Assembly (NCBI RefSeq): GCF_900101705.1
Contig: NZ_FNAC01000021.1
Coordinates: 1 to 64,000 of the forward strand
Direction of reading: 5' to 3'
DNA length: 64,000 nt
Origin: Algoriphagus faecimaris
GTDB taxonomy: Bacteria; Bacteroidota; Bacteroidia; Cytophagales; Cyclobacteriaceae
Positions within the stretch are counted from its first letter, which is position 1. Every line of letters starts with the position of its first letter. The translations under genes and the position numbers were made by a program. This document shows, piece after piece, positions 43,992-51,206 of this stretch. The notes under the pieces are model-generated. The model made no database searches. It saw only the letters and a program-made list of their open reading frames with translations, and was not told the DNA's origin.

Positions 43992-45446
43992 TTATAGACT
44001 TCTGGTAAAGGTTAACTTGATCCGAGCTTGGAAATCCCGGATAACTTTAAAAATCTCAGTAAGTGTGACCGATTGTACTTTGGTAAGACTTGAGAGTTTG
44101 AGGTAGTTTTTGGGTTTACTATTTTCTGTCAAAATCAATTGGGATTGGTTTTCTAAGCGAAGCGACATCAGGTAGTTGAAGGCATGAATCAACTCCTGAC
44201 TTTCCGAATCCGAAAATACACCTCGCTGACGAAGCAGTTCTATTCTTTTTACTGTATTCGTTTCAAATATTTGATATTTCAAGGCATAGACGCGAGCCAA
44301 ATCCACGATAGGCCTCATGATTTGTTTGATGTTAATTTGATTTTCACCATCGATTTTTTCGCTTTTAATATTTCTAAAAAAGGTGAGGGGAGGCTCAAAC
44401 TGTAATGCATTATGTCCTAGATTGATATAAAAGCGCTCCGAGGCCTTTTCCAATAGCTTGCCCATATGGATCTGGAGTTCTTCGAGGAGATCCGCTTCTC
44501 CATAAATCGCCCTGCAATCAAAAAAAGTCGTGTAGTTCATAGCGGTTTCTTGTGAAGCATCTGAAATCCACTGCTCATAGTTCCGCTTCCAGTGAGAAAG
44601 CGAATGGGTCCACTTGGGATTCATGGCCATCAATTCTCCCTCGCAAAAATCGATTCCGATTTGGTCAAGTGCGGTGGATACCCGAGTGGCAAAATCCAAA
44701 AAATAGGCCCGAACCATCTCCCGCTGCTCGTTGGCCTTGTCTTCATAGATGATGGCATTGTCCTGATCAGTCTTGAGTGTGAGTTCTCCTCTTCCTTCAC
44801 TGCCGAGCACAAAAAAGACAAATTTCGCTGGAGCAGGGCCGATTTCCTTGATCACTCTTTCGATTACCCGCTGAGTGATAGTGTCTGCAACGGTACTAAT
44901 TATCTGGTTCACGATACCGGCCCTCATACCTCTACTGAGTAGCAAGTCGATGATTTCGGGCATACGATCCCATTTTCCTTTCAGCTCGGGGATTTGACGG
45001 GCTTCTTTGACTGATTGGATAAACATGAAAGGTCCTTGGCTTTGCTCGGTCAATACTTTGGTTCGGCTAATCCAACCTATAAACTGCTCATTTTCTCTGA
45101 CCAAAAGATAGCGGGATTTGGTTCGAAACATGAGCATCAATGCTTCCACCAAGCTGGAGTCAGGGTGAATAGACACCATGTTGTATTCCATAATTTGAGA
45201 TACGGGTGTTTCGGGAGAAATTCCCCCTGCCAACACCCGGTCTCGGAGTGTAATGTCGGTGATGTATCCTTGGATTTGCTGGGAAGACTCTCCTATGAAA
45301 AGACAACTGACTTGCTCGCGAGCCATACGCTCCGCGCAAGATCGGATAGAGGCGCTTGAATTTTCAAAGCGCAAATGCCGAAAATGCAATTCTCTGACCT
45401 GTTTGGAATAAAATTGATCCGATAGGAATACTGTCTCCTGTTTCAT
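43992..45446 (-). CDS. CBS-pair protein with DUF294 nucleotidyltransferase-like domain
   Basis: 484 residues from the Met at 45446 (MKQETVFLSDQFYSKQVREL); the frame runs on to 45500. A pair of CBS repeats (about 25-145; QVSCLFIGESSQQIQGYITD) is followed by the DUF294 nucleotidyltransferase-like domain with FFVLGSEGRGELTLKTDQDN (GS-x10-D type) and a helical C-terminal domain. Relatives often carry an N-terminal cyclic-nucleotide-binding domain, which is missing here. The family is thought to be GlnD-like signalling proteins; partners unknown. The 241-bp gap up to nagB is AT-rich and shows no gene. Confidence 0.83.
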   Translation of the reverse strand: MKQETVFLSDQFYSKQVRELHFRHLRFENSSASIRSCAERMAREQVSCLFIGESSQQIQGYITDITLRDRVLAGGISPETPVSQIMEYNMVSIHPDSSLVEALMLMFRTKSRYLLVRENEQFIGWISRTKVLTEQSQGPFMFIQSVKEARQIPELKGKWDRMPEIIDLLLSRGMRAGIVNQIISTVADTITQRVIERVIKEIGPAPAKFVFFVLGSEGRGELTLKTDQDNAIIYEDKANEQREMVRAYFLDFATRVSTALDQIGIDFCEGELMAMNPKWTHSLSHWKRNYEQWISDASQETAMNYTTFFDCRAIYGEADLLEELQIHMGKLLEKASERFYINLGHNALQFEPPLTFFRNIKSEKIDGENQINIKQIMRPIVDLARVYALKYQIFETNTVKRIELLRQRGVFSDSESQELIHAFNYLMSLRLENQSQLILTENSKPKNYLKLSSLTKVQSVTLTEIFKVIRDFQARIKLTFTRSL

Positions 45447-45548
45447 CCTGCCTAAATTACAGAATCTTACAATTATCCCTTGTGATTTTTTCATTACCAT
45501 TGGACAGTATATCTTTAAAATCTCAACCTATCCTAACCCAGCCTAATC

Positions 45549-47450
45549 ATGATAATCATCGTCACCGGGGTATCCGGTACCGGAAAAACTACCCTTGGAA
45601 CAGCACTTTCTGAGCGTTTTCATCTTCCATTTTTTGATGCGGATGATTTTCATCCGGCCGAAAACATCGCAAAAATGAGTCAGGGTACGCCTCTGAATGA
45701 TGAGGATCGTAGGCCGTGGCTTTTGGCATTAGCCAAAAAACTAGAGGAATCTGAGAAAACTGGAGGCGCTGTATTGGCTTGCTCTGCCCTCAAAGAATCT
45801 TACAGGAAGCTTTTGTCTGCTTCAGAAAATTTGAGATGGATTCATCTGAAAGGTGATAGAGAGCTGATATGGGCTAGGATGCTGGCAAGAAAGAATCACT
45901 ACATGAAAGCAGAGATGCTGGATTCCCAATTGGCTACTTGGGAGAATCCCGCTTATGGTTTTCATCTTTCGATCGATCAGTCTCCAGAGGAAATGCTTTC
46001 ATCAGCCATTCACTACCTACTATCAAATCCTATGCATATGAAAATAGGGGTGATTGGAATGGGGGTGATGGGAAAAAGTCTAGCTTTAAATTTGGCGGAA
46101 AAGGGAGTCCCTGTCTCCGTCTATAATCGCTATGTAGAAGGCAAAGAAGAAGGAGTGGCCCAGAAAGTTCTTGAAGAGCATCCGGAGTTTTCGAATATGC
46201 GTGCTTTTGAGAATTTAGAAGCTTTCTTGGGCTCCTTGGAAAAACCTCGAAAAATATTGATGATGATACCTGCAGGGACAGCAATAGACCATCAATTGGA
46301 TGTGCTTTTGTCCAAACTTGATAAAGGTGACCTCATGATAGACGGCGGGAATTCTTTTTATAAAGATTCTGAGCGAAGAGTCCAAAGGCTACAGGAAGCA
46401 GGAATGCACTTTCTCCCTATGGGAGTGTCTGGAGGTGAGGAGGGAGCTAGAAGAGGGCCTTCGATCATGCCGGGAGGAAATGCTGAAGGCTATGCCATGG
46501 TGGAGGATTTTTTGGGAAGGATTTCAGCAAAGGATAAAAAGGGTAAACCCTGTGTCACTTATGTCGGTCCTGGTGGATCGGGACATTTTATCAAAATGGT
46601 GCATAACTCTATCGAATATGGAGAGATGCAGGTTTTAGCAGAATTGACCCATATCCTTCGATTTGGTTTTGGGTGTACTCCGGAAGAAGTTTCGGCGATT
46701 TATTCGGATTGGAATAAAGGTGATTTGAAATCTTATTTGCTGGAAATCACTGCTGATATTTTACTTTTTAAGGAAAATGAAGAATTGGTTTTGGATCAAA
46801 TTTTGGATCAGGCGGGCCAAAAAGGAACGGGAGGCTGGTCAATCACGACAGCTTTGGAGTTTGGGATCCCTTACAGTCCCTTATCCGAGGCCGTAAATGC
46901 ACGAGGAGTCTCTGGATCTAAGGCCTTGCGAATGGCGCTTGCTGAAACGCTGCAACATGATTTTTTACCGATCAAGGACTCTTTGGAGGCTTGGCTCCCC
47001 AAAATTAAAAAAGCCTATTCATTGGCTAGAATTATCAATCATGAAGTGGGGTTTCGTTTGATGAAAAGTGTATCCGAGGAAAAAAATTGGGGACTTAATT
47101 TTCACGAAATCGCCAGGATTTGGACGAATGGCTGTATTATCCGATCAGGTTTGATGGAGCAGATTTCTGAAAACTATATTGATTCCTTTTTTGAAATCGA
47201 AGGAATCAAAGATTCTGTGATCTTGGACAGAAAAGCTTTGGCTGAACTCGTTGGTTTGGGTATTTCACATGGATTTGCCCTGCCGGTGATGAGTGCCGGG
47301 ATCAATTATATTTTGGGTAGAATTACTGCCGAATCGAGTGCCTCCATGATTCAAGCTCAGCGGGATTATTTCGGGGCGCATACTTATAAGCGCAAGGATG
47401 ATCCAAGTGGGAAGTTTTACCATACTCAGTGGGATTCGAAGGAGGCGTAA
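45549..47450 (+). CDS. Fused gluconokinase / 6-phosphogluconate dehydrogenase
   Basis: 633 residues in one uninterrupted frame. Residues 1-161 are a GntK-type gluconokinase: P-loop GVSGTGKTT, FFDADDFHPAENIAKM and ACSALKESYRKLL. Residues 164-633 are a full-length 6-phosphogluconate dehydrogenase: MKIGVIGMGVMGKSLALNLA, GVSGGEEGARRGPSIMPGG and the catalytic Lys in GHFIKMVHNSIEYG. The two act in sequence: gluconate to 6-phosphogluconate to ribulose-5-phosphate. Internal Met codons at 46032 and 46038 could allow a separate Gnd product. Divergent from the DUF294 gene; alone in its transcript. Confidence 0.93.
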   Translation: MIIIVTGVSGTGKTTLGTALSERFHLPFFDADDFHPAENIAKMSQGTPLNDEDRRPWLLALAKKLEESEKTGGAVLACSALKESYRKLLSASENLRWIHLKGDRELIWARMLARKNHYMKAEMLDSQLATWENPAYGFHLSIDQSPEEMLSSAIHYLLSNPMHMKIGVIGMGVMGKSLALNLAEKGVPVSVYNRYVEGKEEGVAQKVLEEHPEFSNMRAFENLEAFLGSLEKPRKILMMIPAGTAIDHQLDVLLSKLDKGDLMIDGGNSFYKDSERRVQRLQEAGMHFLPMGVSGGEEGARRGPSIMPGGNAEGYAMVEDFLGRISAKDKKGKPCVTYVGPGGSGHFIKMVHNSIEYGEMQVLAELTHILRFGFGCTPEEVSAIYSDWNKGDLKSYLLEITADILLFKENEELVLDQILDQAGQKGTGGWSITTALEFGIPYSPLSEAVNARGVSGSKALRMALAETLQHDFLPIKDSLEAWLPKIKKAYSLARIINHEVGFRLMKSVSEEKNWGLNFHEIARIWTNGCIIRSGLMEQISENYIDSFFEIEGIKDSVILDRKALAELVGLGISHGFALPVMSAGINYILGRITAESSASMIQAQRDYFGAHTYKRKDDPSGKFYHTQWDSKEA

Positions 47451-47560
47451 ATATCTCAGCTACTGTTGATCTTTTTCTTTCCATTCAAAAAATTCCACCA
47501 CCGGATTGGTTTCGAAAAATGAAAGGGCGAAATTCATTGCGCACCCAATATCACCTAACT

Positions 47561-48928
47561 ATGCGATACTATGTAATTTCTCTTTTGTTGATTTTCTATT
47601 CGGCTTTTGCTGTGGAAGCTCAAGATCTTTTGGTAACCAATGTCCATGTGATCAGCATGGAAAATGATCAGGTATTGAAGGATCAAGCGCTCTATATTTC
47701 AGAAGGGAAAATTCAAAAAATCATCCCGCTTACCGCTCAGACTCCCCGAATGAGTGCCGATCAGGTAATCGATGGAAACGGAGCTTACATTTTTCCCGGC
47801 TTGGCAGAGTTTCATGCACATCTACCAGTTGCCAATGATGGAAGTACCCAGCTTCAGGAAGAATCCATGTGGTTGTACTTGGCTAATGGAGTATTGCGGA
47901 TTCGGAGTATGCTAGGCCACCCCAGCCATTTGGAACTGAAAAGGATGGTACAATCAGGGGAAACGGAAGGGCCAAGGGTTTATATAGCTGGACCATCTTT
48001 TAATGGCAACTCGGTCAGCAGTCCAGAGCAAGCTGCTCAGATGGTGATCGATCAAAAGAAAGCAGGATACGATCATTTGAAAATCCATCCCGGTGTGGAA
48101 TTGGATGAGATGTGGGAAATCGCAAAAACGGCCAAAGAAGAAAATATTCCATTCGGTGGTCACGTTCCATTGGCGGTGGGAATTGAAAATGCCCTGGGAT
48201 CGGGGTTTAAATCTGTGGAACACATGGACGGCTACCTCGAGGGACTTTTACCTGATGATTTGGAGATCGATCCGACTACTTCAGGACCGTTTAATTTAAA
48301 ACTAGCCGATCAAGTGCTGATGGAAAAACTTCCCGATTTGATCGTTAAAACCCTTCAGCAGGGAACCTATATTGCGCCAACGCTGACGCTTTTTGATCGA
48401 TATTTCGGTTACATTCCAGCAGATGAATTTCGTCTGGCTCCCGAGATGAAATATTTGCCAGGTCCGCTGATTCAGCAATGGGTAAATACCAAAAAACAAT
48501 TGGAACGGGCAGGGATGCTGGACCGGGAATTTGTAGCGCCTTATTTGGCTTTCCGAAATCGTCTATTCATGGAGCTTCATCGAGCTGGTGTGCCGATGAT
48601 CATGGCCTCGGATTCACCTCAAGTATTCAATGTGCCCGGCTTCTCTATTCATCATGAGATCGAGTTGATGTCTGAGGCAGGAATGTCAAATTATGAAATT
48701 TTGAAGACAGGTTCAGTAGAGCCCGCCAAGTACATGAATGCGGAGGCAAATTGGGGAATGATCAAGGAAGGGATGTCTGCCGACTTTGTGATGGTGAAGG
48801 AAAACCCATTAGAGAATCTCAAGACCATGCAAAAACCACTGGGGTTGGCCATAGGGGGAAAATGGATCACTGGGGAAAAGCTACAGGAAGAACTGGATCG
48901 AATTGAAAAAAATCATGAACGGAAATAA
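47561..48928 (+). CDS. Exported amidohydrolase
   Basis: 455 residues from the ATG at 47561, which starts a clear signal peptide (MRYYVISLLLIFYSAFAVEA). The open frame upstream to 47429 overlaps the gnd end and is not used. The amidohydrolase metal site is visible: HxH in EFHAHLP, His in GGHVPLAV, His in SVEHMDG and Asp in MASDSPQ. Imidazolonepropionase-like or prolidase-like periplasmic enzymes are the closest in style; the substrate is unknown. A 13-bp inverted repeat begins right after its stop. Confidence 0.86.
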   Translation: MRYYVISLLLIFYSAFAVEAQDLLVTNVHVISMENDQVLKDQALYISEGKIQKIIPLTAQTPRMSADQVIDGNGAYIFPGLAEFHAHLPVANDGSTQLQEESMWLYLANGVLRIRSMLGHPSHLELKRMVQSGETEGPRVYIAGPSFNGNSVSSPEQAAQMVIDQKKAGYDHLKIHPGVELDEMWEIAKTAKEENIPFGGHVPLAVGIENALGSGFKSVEHMDGYLEGLLPDDLEIDPTTSGPFNLKLADQVLMEKLPDLIVKTLQQGTYIAPTLTLFDRYFGYIPADEFRLAPEMKYLPGPLIQQWVNTKKQLERAGMLDREFVAPYLAFRNRLFMELHRAGVPMIMASDSPQVFNVPGFSIHHEIELMSEAGMSNYEILKTGSVEPAKYMNAEANWGMIKEGMSADFVMVKENPLENLKTMQKPLGLAIGGKWITGEKLQEELDRIEKNHERK

Positions 48929-49036
48929 GGTTTTTCTAAATGCTGTACCTGATGACACCCGGCTGGAGAAGTGTAAAACTCAAAGCTGCTTGGCTAATGA
49001 AAAGCTGTAAGATTGACAATAGAATTTAGAAAAACC
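48929..49036. repeat. Perfect 13-bp inverted repeat around 82 bp, amidohydrolase 3' end
   Basis: GGTTTTTCTAAAT at 48929-48941 is the exact reverse complement of ATTTAGAAAAACC at 49024-49036. The left arm abuts the amidohydrolase stop codon. The inside contains several GCTG-bearing short repeats and no ORF. It could be a long-stem 3' UTR, a small mobile element (MITE-like) or a leader for galM. The rest of the gap to 49086 is AT-rich. Confidence 0.55.
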
Positions 49037-49085
49037 GACTTGCTGTTTTTTTTTAAATACGAAGCTGTAAATAACCCAAAACCCT

Positions 49086-50222
49086 ATGAAAATCAAATTA
49101 ATTGTTAATACAGGTCTTTTGCTTTTACTGGCTTGGTCCTGTACTCAGAAACCTACACAAGAACCTATTAAAGAAGAAATCAAACTTATGATCAAAGCAG
49201 AAAAAGTCACGGAGCACCAAGGTGAATCTGTTTCCAAATACCTATTGGATAACGGTAACATGCAGGTGGAGCTCACTAATTATGGAGGGGTAATCACCAA
49301 AATCATCACCCCGGACAAAGACGGAAATCAAGAGAATATCACCTTAACCTTTGATACGGTAGAGGAATTTTTGACCAAGGAAAATCCATTTTTCGGTGCT
49401 ACAGCTGGACGGGTGGCCAACCGAATTGCCAAGGGAGAGTTTGAACTGGATGATCAAACTTACACTTTGGCACAAAACAACGGAGAAAATCATCTACATG
49501 GAGGATCAGAAGGGTTTAATAAGAAAGTATGGCAGTCCGAGCCTTATTCTGATGAGAAAGTAATTGGAGTAAAAATGAGCTATACTAGTCCTGACGGTGA
49601 GGAAGGGTATCCTGGGACTTTGCAGACTACGCAGTGGATTGAGTTGACCCATGATAATACCCTTCGAATTCGCTTTGAAGCGACGACAGATCAAAAAACG
49701 ATAGTCAATCTGACCAATCACACTTACTTTAACTTAGGTGGAGTGAAAAGGGATGTTCTGGATCATGAATTCCAGTTTTGGGCAGATGCCTATACCCCTG
49801 TCGATGAAGGGTTGATTCCCACGGGCGAAGTAAAAGATGTAACAGGTACCGCTTTTGACTTTCGTAGTCCCAAAATTCTGGGGGATCAGATTGCTACCAA
49901 TGGAGAAGGGTTTGATCACAACATGGTGATGAAAATGGAAAAATCAGATGAAATGAAACACTTCGTGCGCGTTCGTCATCCTGAATCCGGCCGGGTGCTG
50001 GATATGTATTCAAACAATTTGGGAGTGCAGTTTTACACGGGAAACTTTCTGTCTGACTTTGCAGGTGCGGACGGCAAAATCTATGATAAGCATTGGGGAT
50101 TTTGTCTTGAGTCCCAAAACTGGCCCGATGCGATCAATCATAAAAACTTTCCCAGCCCAGTTTTAAATCCAGGCGAAAAATACGAGCATCAGATTGAGTA
50201 TAGATTTTCGGTAGAGGAGTAA
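49086..50222 (+). CDS. galM: Aldose 1-epimerase (mutarotase) lipoprotein
   Basis: 378 residues with lipobox (LLAWSC) at the N-terminus. The mutarotase fold shows ENHLHGGSEGFNKKVW, the catalytic His in NLTNHTYFNLGG and the catalytic Glu in FCLESQNWPDAINH. It interconverts alpha- and beta-anomers of galactose or glucose, here outside the cytoplasm. Codons 344 to the stop are repeated at 50980-51088. It ends in a hairpin terminator. galK is some 23 kb away. Confidence 0.94.
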   Translation: MKIKLIVNTGLLLLLAWSCTQKPTQEPIKEEIKLMIKAEKVTEHQGESVSKYLLDNGNMQVELTNYGGVITKIITPDKDGNQENITLTFDTVEEFLTKENPFFGATAGRVANRIAKGEFELDDQTYTLAQNNGENHLHGGSEGFNKKVWQSEPYSDEKVIGVKMSYTSPDGEEGYPGTLQTTQWIELTHDNTLRIRFEATTDQKTIVNLTNHTYFNLGGVKRDVLDHEFQFWADAYTPVDEGLIPTGEVKDVTGTAFDFRSPKILGDQIATNGEGFDHNMVMKMEKSDEMKHFVRVRHPESGRVLDMYSNNLGVQFYTGNFLSDFAGADGKIYDKHWGFCLESQNWPDAINHKNFPSPVLNPGEKYEHQIEYRFSVEE

Positions 50223-50223
50223 A
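50115..50223 (+). repeat. 109-bp direct repeat, copy 1 (galM 3' end)
   Basis: Starts exactly at codon 344 (Gln) of galM and runs one base past the stop. The second copy is at 50980-51088, offset 865 bp, with a single mismatch (A50142 versus G51007, Lys to Glu). Between them lies the toxin-antitoxin pair. Confidence 0.95.
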
Positions 50224-50229
50224 GAAAAG

Positions 50230-50262
50230 AAGCCTCTAAGGTGTAAAATCCCTGAGAGGCTT
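50230..50262 (+). terminator. galM terminator
   Basis: AAGCCTCT at 50230-50237 pairs with AGAGGCTT at 50255-50262, then TTGTTCTT. It starts 8 bp after galM. Confidence 0.75.
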
Positions 50263-50279
50263 TTGTTCTTATAGGTGAA

Positions 50280-50300
50280 AATTCGGGCATATTCCGAATT
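50280..50300. terminator. Short inverted repeat after higA
   Basis: AATTCGG at 50280-50286 and CCGAATT at 50294-50300 form a perfect 7-bp stem, 13 bp beyond the higA stop. It may end the toxin-antitoxin transcript, though no T run follows. Low confidence as a terminator. Confidence 0.35.
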
Positions 50301-50313
50301 AAGTTTGAAAAAA

Positions 50314-50595
50314 TCACAGACTTGTCTTCAATTGCAATTTCTCCCTAATTGCTCGAATTACTTTTAAAATTGTATCAAACTGAGGTTTGGAATTAGGAGA
50401 AAGGGCCTTGTAGAGACTTGGTCGACTAAGTCCGGTTCGTTCAGCAATTTGGGTCATTCCTATGGCTTTAGCAATATGCCCCAATGCGACGACAATTTCT
50501 TGAGCATTTCCTTCTTCGAGCACGGTATTCAGGTACTCATGGACAATTTCTTCATCATGGAGGTACTCTGCAATTTCAAATTTTGTGGTGTTCAT
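50314..50595 (-). CDS. higA: HigA-like antitoxin (XRE helix-turn-helix)
   Basis: 93 residues from the ATG at 50595 (MNTTKFEIAEYLHDEEIVHE), 13 bp after the toxin stop; the frame is open further up to 50733 but overlaps the toxin gene. The C-terminal half is an HTH of the addiction-module antidote type: GMTQIAERTGLSRPSLYKAL. It should bind and block the upstream toxin and repress their common promoter, where an inverted repeat lies. The order toxin then antitoxin is the HigBA arrangement. Confidence 0.9.
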   Translation of the reverse strand: MNTTKFEIAEYLHDEEIVHEYLNTVLEEGNAQEIVVALGHIAKAIGMTQIAERTGLSRPSLYKALSPNSKPQFDTILKVIRAIREKLQLKTSL

Positions 50596-50608
50596 ATTAG
50601 TTTTCCTT

Positions 50609-50896
50609 TTATTGATTCCAGAGGGACTTCGCTTTTTTGATGTCAAATTCTTGAGAACTCTTATCACCGCCAATAAGTAAGAGTATAATTCTTTCTCCCT
50701 GTCTTCTAAAATAAATTCTGTATCCCGGACCATAGTGGACCCGAAATTCTTCTATTCCTTCACCCACAGCGGAAATGTCTCCTAAGTTCCCCGCTTCCAC
50801 TCGTTGTAGTCTCAAGAGGATTTTAGCCTTGGCTTTTCTATCCTTTAGTTTTTTAAGCCATTTATCGAATTCCGGGGTTTTCTCCAGAAGAAACAT
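50609..50896 (-). CDS. higB: HigB/RelE-ParE superfamily toxin
   Basis: 95 residues of the addiction-module killer (Gp49-like) type: FDKWLKKLKDRKAKAKILLR, VEAGNLGDISAVGEGIEEFR, the conserved HYGPGYRIYF and LLLIGGDKSSQEFDI. HigB toxins cut mRNA at the ribosome; catalysis here is inferred from family. The whole operon (toxin, antitoxin) sits between two copies of the galM tail, on the opposite strand to galM. Confidence 0.92.
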   Translation of the reverse strand: MFLLEKTPEFDKWLKKLKDRKAKAKILLRLQRVEAGNLGDISAVGEGIEEFRVHYGPGYRIYFRRQGERIILLLIGGDKSSQEFDIKKAKSLWNQ

Positions 50897-50900
50897 ACGT

Positions 50901-50924
50901 AAATGTAATCACTTGGATACATTT
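50901..50924 (-). promoter_or_regulatory. Candidate HigA operator upstream of the toxin gene
   Basis: AAATGTA at 50901-50907 and TACATTT at 50918-50924 are a perfect inverted repeat with a 10-bp spacer, 4 bp before the toxin start. HigA-type antitoxins autorepress by binding such repeats. A second repeat, CTTTTCC at 50945-50951 and GGAAAAG at 50964-50970, lies just upstream. On the minus strand TTTG-N19-TACATTTA overlaps the operator. Confidence 0.6.
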
Positions 50925-50979
50925 CTCAAAGTAATTGATTTAAACTTTTCCAATTAGCAAATGGGAAAAGGTATTTTCT

Positions 50980-51088
50980 CAAAACTGGCCCGATGCGATC
51001 AATCATGAAAACTTTCCCAGCCCAGTTTTAAATCCAGGCGAAAAATACGAGCATCAGATTGAGTATAGATTTTCGGTAGAGGAGTAAA
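50980..51088 (+). pseudogene. 109-bp direct repeat, copy 2: orphan galM tail
   Basis: Encodes the last 35 residues of galM (Q-N-W-P-D-A-I-N-H-E onwards) and its stop codon in frame, with no start and no upstream galM sequence. It is 99% identical to 50115-50223. In the 310-bp gap between the toxin start (50896) and the sheath stop (51207), this fragment, the toxin promoter region and the following hairpin are all that can be seen. Confidence 0.9.
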
Positions 51089-51094
51089 AAATAG

Positions 51095-51126
51095 AACCCT
51101 CCAAGGATGTAATTCTTTGGAGGGTT
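51095..51126. terminator. Terminator after the orphan galM tail, also 3' of the sheath gene
   Basis: AACCCTCCAAGG at 51095-51106 pairs with CTTTGGAGGGTT at 51115-51126 (one G-T pair), followed by TTG. The layout parallels the galM terminator at 50230-50262 but the stem bases differ. It may also serve the sheath gene on the other strand. Confidence 0.75.
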
Positions 51127-51206
51127 TTGTCATTTTTTAGGGAGTTAATTCGAGGAAGTTTCGAATAAGAGCATAATTTTTTACATCGAAACCCAATTAA
51201 AATAAC

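Noticed and set aside
44647-44660. Third copy of the AAAATCGATTCCG motif
   Set aside because: It is partial (differs after CCG) and lies inside the DUF294 coding sequence; likely chance.
47429-47560. N-terminal extension of the amidohydrolase
   Set aside because: It overlaps the gnd end and precedes a clean signal peptide starting at 47561.
48942-49085. Riboswitch upstream of galM
   Set aside because: No match to a known aptamer core that I could recognise; only the inverted repeat is supported.
50224-50979. Integrase or recombinase gene inside the TA insertion
   Set aside because: Only the two TA genes fit in the space; no other frame has recombinase motifs.
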